From Trissonchulus latispiculum (lineage: Eukaryota; Nematoda; Enoplea; Enoplida; Ironidae): a stretch of 64,000 bases of DNA. Under the pieces are notes generated by a model, which was not told where the DNA came from, searched no databases, and was given only the letters and a program-made list of their open reading frames with translations. This document shows positions 47,401 to 58,861 of this stretch, piece after piece (position 1 is the stretch's first letter; each line of letters begins with the position of its first letter). The translations under genes and the position numbers were made by a program. The stretch covers positions 1-64,000 of the forward strand of contig JASAND010012484.1 of NCBI GenBank assembly GCA_030248195.1. Direction: 5' to 3'.

Positions 47401-50400
47401 TTGTGCAAGTTCAAACGGGGTACAACTTTGAATTCGACCACACCACAAAAAAGGACAACAGACAGTTAGCATTAGAATCGACGAAATTCCGACTGGACAA
47501 ATTGCTGACATGTGAAATTTGAAATTTGAACTCATGCCAAATTATGCTGTCTCCGAAAAATATTCGGTGAACTTGAGCCTTCAAAAGCCGCCATTTTTTA
47601 TCTTTTTCAACTTCTTCATCTTTATCTGCCTGCAGCATTGGAATTCGCAAATCGTCAGTATTAGAGCGGCAATTTAGTGTGGGTATATTCTCTACCAGTC
47701 CCCGTCCAACAGTGTCAAATTTTTTAATGTTAGAAAATTTGGGTTTTCAGATATTAGGGGTGCCATAGCTAAAAAACACAATTTTGACCATCATGCCATA
47801 GAAACATTTTAAGTGTCACAATTTCCTACCATTGTCGCAAATGTGCACACCATAGTGCCTCTGTGTAAATCAAATTAGACCCTCGTAGATTGCACTAGGA
47901 TTAAAATAGTGGTCTTGGCCAAACCTTTTGCAGAAAATTCAACTCTGAAGATCACTTCCCTGTGCTATGCATTAAGCAACAATACTTTGATATTTTACTG
48001 CTGATGAGGACGGCGTAGCTTCAGTATCGTGCCAAATGCTTAGTCTAGGGTCTGCTACTAAGTAGATTGTTTAATTAAATATAATGGTAGTGGTGAAAAT
48101 GGGGGAGATACGGCACACAAAAGTTATCGGGTGACAGTACTTGGCTGACCTCACCGCTACACCACATACTTAGCAAATAGCGAATTTACTGTTAGAGCCA
48201 AATATGAAATTAAGCTGTAGTTCTGATACACCAACCCTATACGTTGTTTACACGGAATTTATGTAAAAAAGAATGTGGTAATTGGGGAGGGGGAGATAAG
48301 GCATATTCACAAATTGTCAATTGTAATAGTTTGAACCGTAATTGCTTCCCCCTTTTGTTATTTTTCATTTTTCATACAATGAAATAAAATAAACTAGTCA
48401 GAAACAATAATATTGGAAACAGAAACAACAATAACAACAATAGGCGAAGCCAGCTCTCTTGGTTTTAATTTCCCTTTTTTCAAGTAAAAGTTACTGACAG
48501 CGGCTGTTCAGTTTTCTGGTCGTCCAGGAACGTGAATTTTGTGTGTAGGCCTATCGGTTGTACCACTCGGAGGACACGGAATTTGGCAGCATAGGGCAAG
48601 ATAGGCGGCTCGCTTGAATAAACTTTGGTTGTCCACAATGAACACGTTAAGCAACATGCATATATATATATATATATATATAATAAACAGTTTTCAAGCA
48701 AAAAGTATTTAATCGTATTTAAACTAAGAAGCATTTATCACCATTTCTGCAAAGATGATCTCTGTCATCTTGGAGCTGGCAAATGACAGCACCATATTCG
48801 GTACATGGCCTGTGAGCAAAAGCTGCAGATTCCACTAAATTAAGGCCGACCACGCAGGATCCAGATATGATTTCGCTTTCACTAAAGTTTTGTCTTGGAT
48901 ATGAATGGATCCACTGCATAAATCTAAAAATACCATACTTAGTGTAGAAATTCAAGTAATTACCTCCACTGAACATGGTCTTACCTGTAATTTCGCCAGT
49001 CTTCAACTACTAAATTTGATATTATTCCAAGGGTAGAAGGAAGTCAGAAACGTTAAAACTTGACAATATCATCATGAAATAGTTACATTACCGTGGTCTG
49101 CAAATTTCTTCTTTGCTCAGCCAATTATAGCTCCAGCTATCCAACATCCGCGGATTATTAGCACCAAGAGTAGATTTATAACCGAAAAAGAGATTGGCCT
49201 TATTTCCGAAATAATATATTTGTTTTAGTGGCCAAAGCTGCTTTCTGAAATTAGTATGGACTAACTTAAATAGGCTCTGATACAGGCACTGGTTGTTCTA
49301 GTCAAGATAAGACAGGAATAAAAGAACCAAACAAATCATTTCCTCCCTTGGTAGGAGTTCACTACATACCATGCATCATCAAAAGATCGAGCAAAGACAA
49401 ACCGAGCACGTACAACGCGATTCCATCAAATAAGTTTCAAGATAAGCTCAATTCCAAAGAGTTGGTTGAATTAAGTTTAAATCTTGATGCTTTTGTCCAG
49501 TCTAAGCCTATCCAAGTTTAGATCTTAGAAAAGTGGTTAGATTTGGCGAAACGTTTTCGTGCCTTAGCCAGTCAGCAGAATTACATCCACGCCAACATGT
49601 TTCTCTGGAATTTATTTTTGGTTCAAACTAGATAGCGCAATTACGACCATGCAAGCACAATTCCGTGGAAACATTTTGAGACAAAACTCTGCTCGAATAA
49701 ATCTGCGGAATCTTGCTTGGATTGGGTGCTCCACATCTTTTGATAGACGCACTAAGAATGTTTTTTGCATATTTGCATTTTACATCAAATTCATTAGAAT
49801 AGTTAATCGGAATACCTAGATAGACGCACTATGAATGTTTTTTTACATATGTGCATTTTACATCAAATTCGTTGGAATAGTTAATCGGAATACTTAATAG
49901 GAACTAAACTATTCAATAGCTCGCCTGATAAACTCAAAATTGTGTAGCTGGTTGGCATCGATGAAAATAGGGGTTATTGCTTGCGGATGAAGTTCTTTAC
50001 ACTTAGATAAAGCCAGTGATCCAGGATATAGCGGTTGGTCACCAGGATACATTCGATAGCAGGACCTGTCTCCCCTTATCCAACCAAATGGGCATCCGGA
50101 AAAATTTGAACAACCATCTGCGATAGCAGACGTTAGTTCTGAAATAGTTAATGGAGAAGGTGATGTACAAAAGTAAACAAATATTTTGCAACAGATGAAA
50201 AAGTCTTTGTCCGCTAAACTTATAATGCAATAGATATTAATGTACCCGATGCTAAATGTCCGCGGCCTGTCGGAAACACACACAGTCTCGTGTTGCTACA
50301 GTAATCTGGTGATATGTTGATGCTGCAGATGTTCATGCACGAATCTTTGCATTCCTTGCATTGCGACAACGTTAGAAGACAGTAACAGTCAGCTTCATTC

Positions 50401-52782
50401 GTGGCTACAACAATATTTGGACATATCATTTCGCTTGAACTGATAAATCTATTGGTTTTCTTTAAGCTTTGCAGCATTCAAAAATACAATGCCACTGCAG
50501 TACATATTACTTTAGTTATGCGATAATTAAAAAACTAGGCAAAGTTTTACTTAGTCTCGTTTCAAAGTTTCAAGTTTCACATGCAGTCTTTACCTGAGTA
50601 GGGATATCCAAGAGCGTAACACTGCCTGATGCACAGCTTCTTTGTCATTGTCTTTTCTGTGAAGTAATTGAGACAATTTGTGTTGAAACGAACGTCAAGA
50701 TTAGTGAGTGGAAAGCAATTAATGGGATCGGTTTGACTAACATTGACGATGCCTAAGCAAGTAATCTGCATTGGTATTGTGGATTAATTGAACTAATGTC
50801 TCAGTAACATTTAAAAGTTCCACAAGATATTGAAAAGAGGTACAATTTGGTTTACTGAAAAATTGAAATTAACACATTAACCAACCGGGGTGTGAATTTA
50901 TGATTCGAGCCTATAACAGCTTATATCCATACATGTGATTAAGAGTTTATGATGGTATATTAATGCACCCTTCTAAAACAAAGAACTTGCAATATTTAAG
51001 AACCATTAAGGTAAAAATGTCGGAGGGGACTTGGCTTCTCGGCATGTAGACTGTTTTCTTAGACGGCGCTGACGTTTTCAAAAACAATCGTTTTCGCCAA
51101 ATTAAATGCTACTTGATCTAGGAAAATCGTACAGTGCTAATTATAATATCATTACGTTGCGGAGAACTAGGTCCTTTATGTAGTTCGGGTCAGTTAGTCT
51201 CTTGATAATCCAGCGACAACGTAAAATATTTTGAGGAAACGACAGCAAATGAAAGATCTAGTCCTCAATAAGATTAATGTATAAAAAATTACTGCTTTAC
51301 TACTTTCCTAGCTGAAGTTATAGTATTTAATTTGTCGAAAACACCCGTTTTGAAAACAAGATAGCGTAACATGTTGACATGAGCATGAGCATGAGAAGTC
51401 CCCCTACCACGAGATTTCGGCCTCAATGTTTCTAGCATAATATTGCAAGCTCAATGCTGCATTCTTAGTTCCAGTAGCAAGCAGACGCTTTTTTATTTTG
51501 TATTTGGCTTAGCATCGTTGGGTACAAAAGGGACCCGATAGCTACTGCTCTCCGCAGACTACTGTAAGGCAGTCAAGAAGCGGAGAAGCGAGTGCCTAGG
51601 ACAGAAAACAAGGCCCCCAAGCCAGACTGACATGGGGTTATTGGCCATGGTCAGCACTGCTGAACTAAAGCAGATGCGTGTAGACGCGTATAAATAAGCG
51701 TCTGCATGCAGTCGTTTTTTGTTATAATTAATGTCCATTCTAATATGTAAATAATTAAGTTTAAATGGCTAAAACAGTGCGTTACAATCTGGCTTCAACA
51801 ATAAACGATCGTAGGCTGAAGGGCGCCTTTCTGACCTCAAACTATCCACTTGACTCTATCTAGCCACATGACTCTATTTGAACTTTTACTCAACCGCCGT
51901 TATTCACCTATTTCATACCTGGCTCAGTGTGAACGATTGGTGGAACCGTCAAATTATCATCCAGTGTTGCTTGGAATACTCCGAGCATTCTCATCTGTAA
52001 AATGGTATAAGTGAATGTCAATTCCCATAATAGACATGCCTTAGACATCAATGCAGGAAAGAAATTGAAAGCTTTTCTCTAACCGAAGTTAAGTTTCGCG
52101 GTGAAAGCTCAGCATCCCTAAAAGTTGCAACAAAACAGCCTTTAGTTATTTGCTACGAATAATATTTCTTATGTTTGTTCATCATAGATGTAGAAGGAAT
52201 TCAATGTCAAACCTCACCGACAATTTTCCAATGTCGGACTGTAAAAATCTCGTTTTCCAGCCAGGATTATAATTGCAGTAAGTCACATCAGGGAAACTGA
52301 TTGAATGCTTAATCTAAATCAAGAACAGTTTTAACAAATTGATCAATAAAAATGCCAATATTCCGCTGTCGAGCCGAACTGCATGTCTTAAACCATGCTG
52401 ACCAATATTTAGGCACTGTTCTGGTATTATGCAGTTAAATATTAATAGAACTGTAACTGTTAAATAAACATGCTGCTTAGAAAACCGCTACAGCGAAGAT
52501 GCTACTGCGATAAAAGCTGAAGTCTTTTAAGTTGAAGCAGAAACGGCTCGACAGTTAGTCCTTCTTTGAGCAAGATTTAAATCAATGGATAAAAAGTCCT
52601 ATGGAATGTCGAAATCTTACCTCAGTTGCCACCTTAACAGGTCTTGTAAAATAAGTATTTGTCATATAATATAAATAGATACATAGACCAACCACCGCGG
52701 CAAACCAACCAGTTCTGTACATAACATGAACAACATCGAGCACCGTATTGCAAAGTCGCGGATTGATAAAGTGATGAACCAT
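44158..52782 (-). CDS. Paralog B: DEG/ENaC channel with WSC and C-type lectin domains in its ectodomain (spliced)
   Basis: Twelve exons: 52621-52782, 52218-52313, 51919-51994, 50594-50752, 50246-50404, 49925-50138, 49092-49244, 48742-48923, 46952-47118, 45715-45902, about 44947-45070 and about 44230-44411. Exons 1-10 join in frame into 518 codons without a stop: TM1 (residues 22-42), FPDVTYCN (about 61-68), WSC (about 112-218), CTLD (about 226-390), then core strands ending in C-x-F-S-G-x2-C. Exons 11-12 add the equivalent of the CYTFN strand and the GLxLxLN palm with a LLIHRNDEIPSP loop, typical of DEG/ENaC. The Cys-rich and TM2 exons are not certain: candidates are 31126-31735 and 42170-42541. 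DEG/ENaC proteins are trimeric sodium or cation channels of the plasma membrane. WSC plus CTLD in the finger region is an architecture I do not recall; ligand and gating are unknown. Confidence 0.8.
44947..45070 (-). CDS. Paralog B exon 11 (left border uncertain)
   Basis: From acceptor TTGCAG the frame that continues exon 10 reads SCELQRRHNIQKCDSW, VVCLNPREN and onward, and stays open to about 44900. The VVCLN segment falls where DEG/ENaC has CYTFN and where paralog A has LWCSAFQVN. Several possible donors exist (GTGCTC, GTGCTT, GTACTT); none is clearly best with the next exon. Confidence 0.5.
45715..45902 (-). CDS. Paralog B exon 10: C-x-F-x-G-x2-C strand
   Basis: The exon is 188 bases, the same length as in A, acceptor TGTTAG and donor GTAGGT. 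It starts with IHHLFLETEEGDKHR and ends NPGIGGIFLQCFFSGRKC. The final motif matches DEG/ENaC ectodomains. The frame has no useful ATG near its start, so it is not visible as a simple ORF. Confidence 0.8.
46669..46707. repeat. TTG/CTG trinucleotide repeat
   Basis: About 13 units of TTG with CTG and TTA variants, in the intron between exons 9 and 10 of paralog B. Confidence 0.9.
46952..47118 (-). CDS. Paralog B exon 9: core exon after lectin module
   Basis: The exon is 167 bases, the same length as in A, with acceptor TTTAG and donor GTAAGT. It encodes HWGVGGHGLEQLIDINF, then PTLFGDMENLHNN and an acidic end. It is conserved between paralogs at W-x-G-x-G, ID and GD positions. Confidence 0.75.
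48742..48923 (-). CDS. Paralog B exon 8: end of C-type lectin domain
   Basis: The exon is 182 bases (phase 2 in, phase 1 out), acceptor TTTTTAG and donor GTGATA. It carries MQWIHSYPRQNF, SGSCVVGLNL, HRPCTEYGAVICQ, the closing disulphide pattern of a CTLD with the AVICQ end strand. I do not see the EPN or QPD plus WND calcium/sugar motifs, so any sugar binding would be non-classical. It is intact here and broken in paralog A. Confidence 0.85.
49092..49244 (-). CDS. Paralog B exon 7: middle of C-type lectin domain
   Basis: The exon is 153 bases between TTTCAG and GTAATG, phase 2 at both ends. It includes QIYYFGNKANLFFGYKS and LDSWSYNWLSKEEICRPR. It has no internal start and would be missed by ATG-based ORF calling. 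Confidence 0.8.
49375..49750. mobile_element. Intronic copy of the TATCAAAAGAT-ended element
   Basis: It begins CATCAAAAGATCGAGCAAAG and ends GGGTGCTCCACATCTTTTGATAGACGC (in part), as the larger copy at 54301-55370 does. The interior has TTCCGTGGAA-like words. It sits in the intron between CTLD exons 6 and 7 of paralog B; the same intron of paralog A lacks it. Confidence 0.65.
49744..49897. repeat. Direct duplication of a 77-base unit
   Basis: The unit TAGACGCACTAAGAATGTTT, continuing to TTAATCGGAATACCTAGA, occurs twice head to tail. It starts inside the terminus of the element at 49375-49750, so the duplication postdates that insertion. Confidence 0.8.
49925..50138 (-). CDS. Paralog B exon 6: first part of C-type lectin domain
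   Basis: The exon is 214 bases. It encodes CPFGWIRGDRSCYRMYPGDQ, then LALSKCKELHP and PIFIDANQLHNFEF. The acceptor is TTTCAG. The only donor in phase with exon 7 is AG|GCGAGC (a GC donor), at the position matching the GC donor in paralog A. An intron of only 107 bases separates it from exon 5. Confidence 0.8.
50246..50404 (-). CDS. Paralog B exon 5: second half of WSC domain
   Basis: The exon is 159 bases, phase 1 at both ends, acceptor TTGTAG and donor GTACAT. It opens ATNEADCYCLLTLSQC and continues with C-rich CKECKDSCMNIC and DYCSNTRLC. Together with exon 4 it forms one complete WSC module. Confidence 0.8.
50594..50752 (-). CDS. Paralog B exon 4: first half of WSC domain
   Basis: The exon is 159 bases, phase 1 at both ends. 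The core is RFNTNCLNYFTEKTM then LCIRQCYALGYPYS, a clear WSC pattern (TM-T, C-x3-C, GYxYxG). The acceptor at CTTAG (50753-50757) is chosen because it keeps the frame set by exon 3; the nearby GCAG acceptor would not. Confidence 0.8.
51919..51994 (-). CDS. Paralog B exon 3: linker
   Basis: This 76-base exon lies between TTTTACAG and GTATGA. It encodes MRMLGVFQATLDDNLTVPPI and a short VHTEP end. Phase 0 in and phase 1 out agree with paralog A exon 3. It has no recognised domain. Confidence 0.7.
52218..52313 (-). CDS. Paralog B exon 2: FPxVTxCN strand
   Basis: The exon is 96 bases, phase 0 at both ends, acceptor TTTAG and donor GTGAGG. It encodes SISFPDVTYCNYNPGWKT, the DEG/ENaC signature after TM1, and is the most conserved piece shared with paralog A. 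Confidence 0.85.
52621..52782 (-). CDS. Paralog B exon 1: start codon and TM1
   Basis: ATG at 52780-52782 begins 54 codons ending KVATE at donor GTAAGA. The TM1 segment is TGWFAAVVGLCIYLYYM, followed by TNTYFTRPVKVATE. Paralog A has the same length and ending, which fixes the start despite an ATG further upstream in the open frame. Confidence 0.8.
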
Positions 52783-54300
52783 AGCCCTAGATAGCAAGTT
52801 ATAATAATATTAGCTGATAGTGCCAAATGAGTCCATATTTGGCGGGCAGGCCACATTAAAGCTAGAAACGTCTTCTACATACAACTAGAGCGTTTTAGAA
52901 AATAGTTCAAACGTGGATCTTGATACTGCAGCAGCATGCTTCCAACTAAAAGCTGGTGTGGAGGGAAAATAACAAATTTTCAACCAACGTTCAATGAGAA
53001 TTATATTTTTTGTTAAAGGTCCCATTATCCGTTTGCAGGTGAACTTTGAATAATGCCATTAAGCCTCGTGTAAAAAGCCATTATAATGAAGGGTTAAGTC
53101 AAGATTTAGAGAAGGAATGGAAACTGGGTCACTTTTTGTGACCCATGACCTAAGCGTTAATTTGTGCCAGACCCAAGACGATCGATAAAATTTTAGATTT
53201 TCGTGGCAAAGTCCTAACTGATGCAATAATGCTCGTGTGCCAGACCCATAGCACCCAATGAATAATGCGACCCAGTCTTACTTTACCTTAACGTGACTGT
53301 CCTTTTGTGGAGAGTTTTTCGAGACACCGAAAGTGTCTCAAGTTTTTGAAATTGGAAGGATGATTATACACATATATAATTTGGAAGCTCAGCATAAATG
53401 ATCCCCAACCAATTTGGAAAACAGCGACGACAGTTTCCCAAATTGGTTGGAGCATTTATGCTAAGCAATTTGGGAAACTGTGACAATAGTTTGATTTTGA
53501 GCGTTCTGTATAAATTGTGGTCCGCCTAGTGTGGCCGCCTAATAACAAAAAATCATACATAACCCCTCAGTTTTAAACTCTTAGCTGATGTATCTGAAAT
53601 GTGATCTTCTAAGTGTGGTTCCAGTTCTACAAGGTGGTAATCATAACGTGATTTCCTGAAAGCTAATCCTCTATAATTTCTTATGTGTTATTATAAAACA
53701 AATCATTGAAATACGGGGCAGCTTAACAAACGACTACTTATAATAAATTCAATCAAGCAATTACTAAATATAACTCCGAAGATGAAATATAAGTCTATAA
53801 GATAATAGATTCCCAACGAGAATTTATCCTATTTGTAAATTCATCATTGAAAACAATTTAAAAATTACAAATTTTGAAAGATCACGGTGAACTTTAACCT
53901 AATCAACCTGATATTAAACCAAATTAAAAGCTAAATCTGACAAAAATTTATTTAGAAATACATGCATGCAGAATAAGAATGTTATACGTTATTCATAGTA
54001 ATGACGTTCATCAGAGTTTCTTCTTCCTTCATTTTCACTTCAGTGTTTGGATCCGGCGTACGTTGTAGTCAGTAGACCCAAAACCGTCCCCCCTCTGTCT
54101 GTGACATCCAAACTCAGAACCTCCGCCACATAGGTATTAATGAATGCTCACGTATAAGTTCAGCAATACGATCCCCTATGTTCACCGTAAAATCCTACTA
54201 CTCAGTAGTGTCAGTGGAGGAGGCAGGGCTGGCGGAGCTAGTGATGGTGGCGGTGGTGGAACTAGAGGTGGAAGTGGTTGTGGTGGTAGTGGTGATGAAT
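52783..54300. other. Upstream region of paralog B
   Basis: The promoter must lie near 52790-53100, but no element is recognisable. There is a short inverted repeat around CCCAACCAATTTGGAAAACA and TTTCCCAAATTGGTTGG (53402-53455), and a block at 53500-53660 that recurs in inverse at 58130-58290 (transposon relic). A GGTGGT-rich low-complexity run is at 54208-54297. Confidence 0.5.
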
Positions 54301-55370
54301 GCGTCTATCAAAAGATATTGAGCACACAAACCAAGCAAGATTCCGCGGTTTGCTCAAGCGAGGTTTTGCCCCAAAATCTTTCCACGGAATTCAGCTGACA
54401 TGGTTCGAAATCCGCTGACAAGACTTTGCCAAAACTAAATTCCACCGAATCATGCTGACATGAATGGAATCATGCTAGCTGGTCTTTGCCTCGTGAGCAT
54501 TCCTTGGAATTGAGCCAGTTTTATGGAATTAACCTGACTTGGTCGGAAATCAGCCAGCAAGACTAGCATCTTGCTGGCTTCAACAATGTAGTACTGGAAT
54601 TATAGTCATGCTGAGCTTGGCTTTTGAGCCAGTGCAATTTCGGACGTTAGTTATTGTCACCATACAATTAGCTATTTGCTGAAATTGGTGTTCAGGGTTT
54701 TTATAAATTTTAGCGACAAAACGGAAATGTTTGATTTACTTTCCTTTAACTAATTAGAATCTAAATCCATCTAGGAAATCCGATGTACTCTGCCCTTTTC
54801 AAATGGAGATCCGCAGGTTTCTTGGCATCCGTCTGTTTACTAAGGCAAAAGTCAAAATCAAAACATTGCTGTATTTGATTGACTGGTTATTAATTATTTA
54901 TGCTCACTGATATTTCTATCAAATCATTAGTATTTCATACGAGGCGATACTTCAAGGCAGGGTACGTCTTGCTTTGCGTTGCGTTGAATTGAAATGACTA
55001 ATTAAGAATATTTATCAACCACCTTGCAAGTTACGGAATCCTTCTAGTTCGATATGGTTTGCTGTAGCCGGTTATATTCCTTGGGATTACCGCTAGCGCA
55101 GGAAGAATTGCGTTGGCTCGGAAGGAATTGAGTTGGCTCAGTTTTGGTCCAAACGCATTCCATGGAACCGCGCTGGCACGGATGGAAAGCTGCTGGCCAG
55201 ATTTTGTCGAAAACACTTTCCAGGGAATCCAGTTAGCTTGGTTGGAATTAGGCTAGCTAATGTTTGACTCAAAAAAGCCCTATTCCGTGGAATCATGCAA
55301 GCATAAATTTGATGCGCCCCATCCGCGGAATTTTGCTTGGTTGGCGTACTCAATATCTTTTGATAGACGC
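54301..55370. mobile_element. Element with GCGTCTATCAAAAGATATTG ends
   Basis: The inverted ends match over about 50 bases (GCGTCTATCAAAAGATATTG, then AACCAAGCAAGATTCCGCGG-like). The interior is built from short ATTCCGCGGAAT-type palindromic words separated by AGCTGAC/GCTGGC. A duplication of the target is not evident. Related copies are 49375-49750 and, more distantly, 61500-61860. Confidence 0.65.
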
Positions 55371-55743
55371 AGAAGGCTTTGCCATTGGAAAGCGTAAATC
55401 TGAACCTTTTGAAAACTTTTGAACGACTTCAGTAGTTGTCGTTGTACTTCCCACTGAAATACAAAAAAATGGAACATATTAACTGAAGTCTCTAATATTC
55501 ACTTAAAATATCATGATAACTGCACATATCACTACTCTTAATGATGCGACGCTGATACAAAATTTTAATCAAAATAAAACTTTGAATATGATTACTAGGC
55601 CTTACTATTCATTAGTTCCTCGTTGAGAGGATTAATGAACAAATCTAAGACTTGGCTGCCCACAGCTCTTTATGCTCATCATGGTCTAAATAGTGATCTG
55701 ATAGTGCTCTTTCATTATTTTCAATCCATGAACGACGTCGTCC

Positions 55744-56734
55744 TTAAGGTGGCTGTATGCTTTTGTGCAGTGCTTTTGTGGTGATTTTTTGAAACGCTAT
55801 AACTTTCGCAATTTTGGGAGTTAAAAAGATCTTTATACGTCATTTTAAAGCTTATAACCTGTTCATTCCCAGCAAAGTTAGCACAAAACTAGCAAAAACT
55901 TTTCTGGCATACATACATTTGATAAGCTGAATACAGCACAAAAATATTTGCACATCGATTTCTCAAAACTGTAGAATTGGCAAAAATTCTTTTCTTGTGT
56001 CATGATATGAAGGACATATTGGCCGACGAACAATGTTTGGATTTAGCTCAACAAGCCTCAATAAACCAGCAAATCCAGCAAATGTGTGGTGACACGAAAT
56101 TTCGAAACTTTGTATTCAGTTTTCCAGCAACTGCAGGTGGTATAGCTGAAACCAAGAAAATGTCCCTCCGCAATAGGGCGGATTTTCATAAAACCTAAAA
56201 TCAGGCAAATCCATTTGGTAGTTTTTGAGAAATCGATGTGCAAAGCAAAATAATCGCACTTTTGCCTTTCTCTCTTCAAATCTCTACATTAAAGCAACGA
56301 ATCCAAGCTAATAGGCATGGATGAAATGGGCAACTAGACCGCGCATCGATTGAGTATAAATTAACAAAATTGTCCATACAATTTGGCAGTAATTTTGAAA
56401 AAAAACGGATTTCCTTGAAAATGGCCGTTTTTGACCCCAAAATTCTATTTTGCTTATACTGACTTAACCACTAGAGATAGCTCGAAGGTTGTAAAAGCAA
56501 AATGTTCGTTTTTGTACTCTCCTTCCATCAATAACAACCAATCTGATGTATTTACGATCTACTGAGAGTATAATGCCAAAAACCAAAAATTTCTTATCTC
56601 TTCACCTAAAAATGTGGGAGTGGTCCCAGAATGTTAAAGAGAACCAAAATAGCCATTTGGAAAGTTTCATCTACTCTCATAAAGAATTGAAGCCTATAGA
56701 TCCCAATTTACACAAAAGAAAATCACCACCTTAA
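55744..56734. mobile_element. TTAA-flanked element, full-length copy
   Basis: The ends are TTAAGGTGGCTGTATGC and the complement of GAAAATCACCACCTTAA; both fall on TTAA. The interior is shared with 16000-16400. An isolated end of the same type (AAATCACCACCTTAAG) is at 23832-23847. No transposase is seen. Confidence 0.65.
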
Positions 56735-57134
56735 GATGCATTAAATCATGCCCTATGCATTCTCTTGTCCAATGTGGTAGAAGATTTTCAAGTGGTATCT
56801 AGACAGAACAAGCAATCGTTCTTAAATTAATCCAGCATTATTTTTGGATAATGAAATGAAATAAATAAGATTGCTGCTAGCATTAGTTTGCTATATAACA
56901 GATTGGATACGACTTGTAAATAGCTGCAGCAACTTGCAGCTTATTTGAAAATATTTCAAAGGGGGAAATTTGCTCTGTATTATATCTAACGTTAAAAACC
57001 TTATTCATTTTCTGGTACGTTCCAGTCACTGTTATGCATTTCCACTTAATTCTTGATGACTTCAGCAAGTGTCTTATTAATTGATTTAATATCAGCAACG
57101 CATTCAACTCCAAATTTATTTATTTCCAAATTCA

Positions 57135-57370
57135 CATTGGGCATTCGACTTTGGATACGATAGTCCAAGGTTCGATTCTCCGCTGCCAAAAGTCACAGAT
57201 CTTTTTGAGCACGTATCGGTAGCATATGAGCAAGCACATATCGGTTAGCCGTGGGCTCTAGCCAACCCAGCAATCCATCCTTAATTAGTCGGTAAATGTG
57301 TACCACTGATGTGGGAAGGTAACAGGAGATCATGTATGGTCATGGTGAAACACTAAGCCAGAAGGTCTAA
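57135..57370 (+). repeat. tRNA-related SINE
   Basis: A tRNA 3'-half (GTCCAAGGTTCGATTCTCCG, consensus B-box) is followed by a non-tRNA body with GCTCTAGCCAACCCAGCAAT. The 5' half with the A-box is eroded. Confidence 0.5.
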
Positions 57371-58568
57371 GTTTGTATTTTCACAGTATATTTTTTACCA
57401 AAAATAGTTCAATAAAATGGGCACGAATTTCTGATAGAAGTAGAATTCGGAGCACATACATCTTTTTCAAAATTTACTGTTTTAGTTGTTCTAAATCTTT
57501 TTAATTCTTCCATCAACCGCTTCCTTATAATAAACAATACCAATGAGTGGCCAATTTTTACTTTGTTGAGAAAGTTAGTTTTTGCAATACGACAAAATTT
57601 TATTTTGTTTTTGCAGAATAAACAATGTCCATTAAACTGCAATGTGAAATTTCCAGGTCTTAATATTTCTATAACATATTTTTTGTTTTGTTCAAAAGCC
57701 TATGATTGTAGACTGGATTACTTTCGTTCTTAAAAAGAAACACGGTTAGTTATACTTAACAGTGAAATTTCTAAATTCACTTTAAAATTCATTATTTAAA
57801 ACATAACACTTTCTAATCATGAAATCAAGGTTTTCAAACTAAGAGGATGTAATTATTTTATCCTTCTTTGCTTTTTACTTTGATAAGAATAATGAGCGCC
57901 ATAGTTACCAAACTTTCTAAATTTAGATGTGTGAATGAGTGAGGCATATTCCCGTCGGAGATTTGGTATTCCGTTAAGTCGATTTAGTTGACTACAAGCG
58001 TTTCCACTGAACGCCAGAATACTACGCATTGGATAGGTTATTAGTTATTCTTCGGGGATCACACGTAAATGCCGCGCAGAAGTTTTCAAATTGCTAAACA
58101 CATAGAACACACTTAGAGGACCACCCTGATTGCGACAAACATGATCCACTTAGAGGATCACGTTATGGTAACCACCTAGTAGAACTGTAACCACACTTAA
58201 AAGACCACACTTGAGGTACATCAGTTAAGATTTTCAAAGTTGGGGTTTATGCAAATGATGTTTTCTGTTATTACGGGACCACACTAGGGGGCACAACAAT
58301 TTATGCAGACCCCCAAAATTTATACTAATATTGCGAAACGAAATCCCTCGCTGGAGGTCAGTACTACTCACTGGCTGCCAGTATAACATAGCCAGATTAG
58401 TTAGTTAGTTCGTTAGTTCGCCAGTTAATAGCAGATGACAAAATGGGATTGATTGAGAGATGTTGACTTAATAAGGTTTAATATGATTCATCAAGGGTTG
58501 CAATGTTGCATGTCATAACATTGAGTGACGGCCCAAAATATTGCTTAAGAAAGGTATGATCACTCTAA

Positions 58569-58860
58569 TTATTCTTTAGCTTGACAGTATTTTGATGTAG
58601 CCCGACTCCATGTAATGGGAGACAGCAAACCTCTACAGTCAAGAGTAATAAAAGTGCACACATCTACGAAGCCATTGCGAATTAGCAATACTGAACTCTG
58701 GCACTTTGGCAGTACCTGTAGGCAGTGCGATATTGGTACACCGTATGCATGTATGATCTCTTGAGCTATTGTCTTGAAAGGAAACCTCATACAACGTTTA
58801 GCAAGCTCAGGTTGGGTCAGGGTAAATATCATTTGCGGAGAAGGTTGTAACATCTAAAAG
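58569..58860 (-). CDS. Unrecognised exon-like frame
   Basis: The frame opens just after an acceptor-like GCTTTTAG (58854-58861) and contains RCMRFPFKTIAQEIIHAYGV, then PISHCLQ followed by a possible donor GTACTG, and further Cys residues downstream. The composition suits an extracellular segment. I do not recognise a family, and it does not match the channel exons. It may be an exon of a gene upstream of paralog B or chance. Confidence 0.3.
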
Positions 58861-58861
58861 C

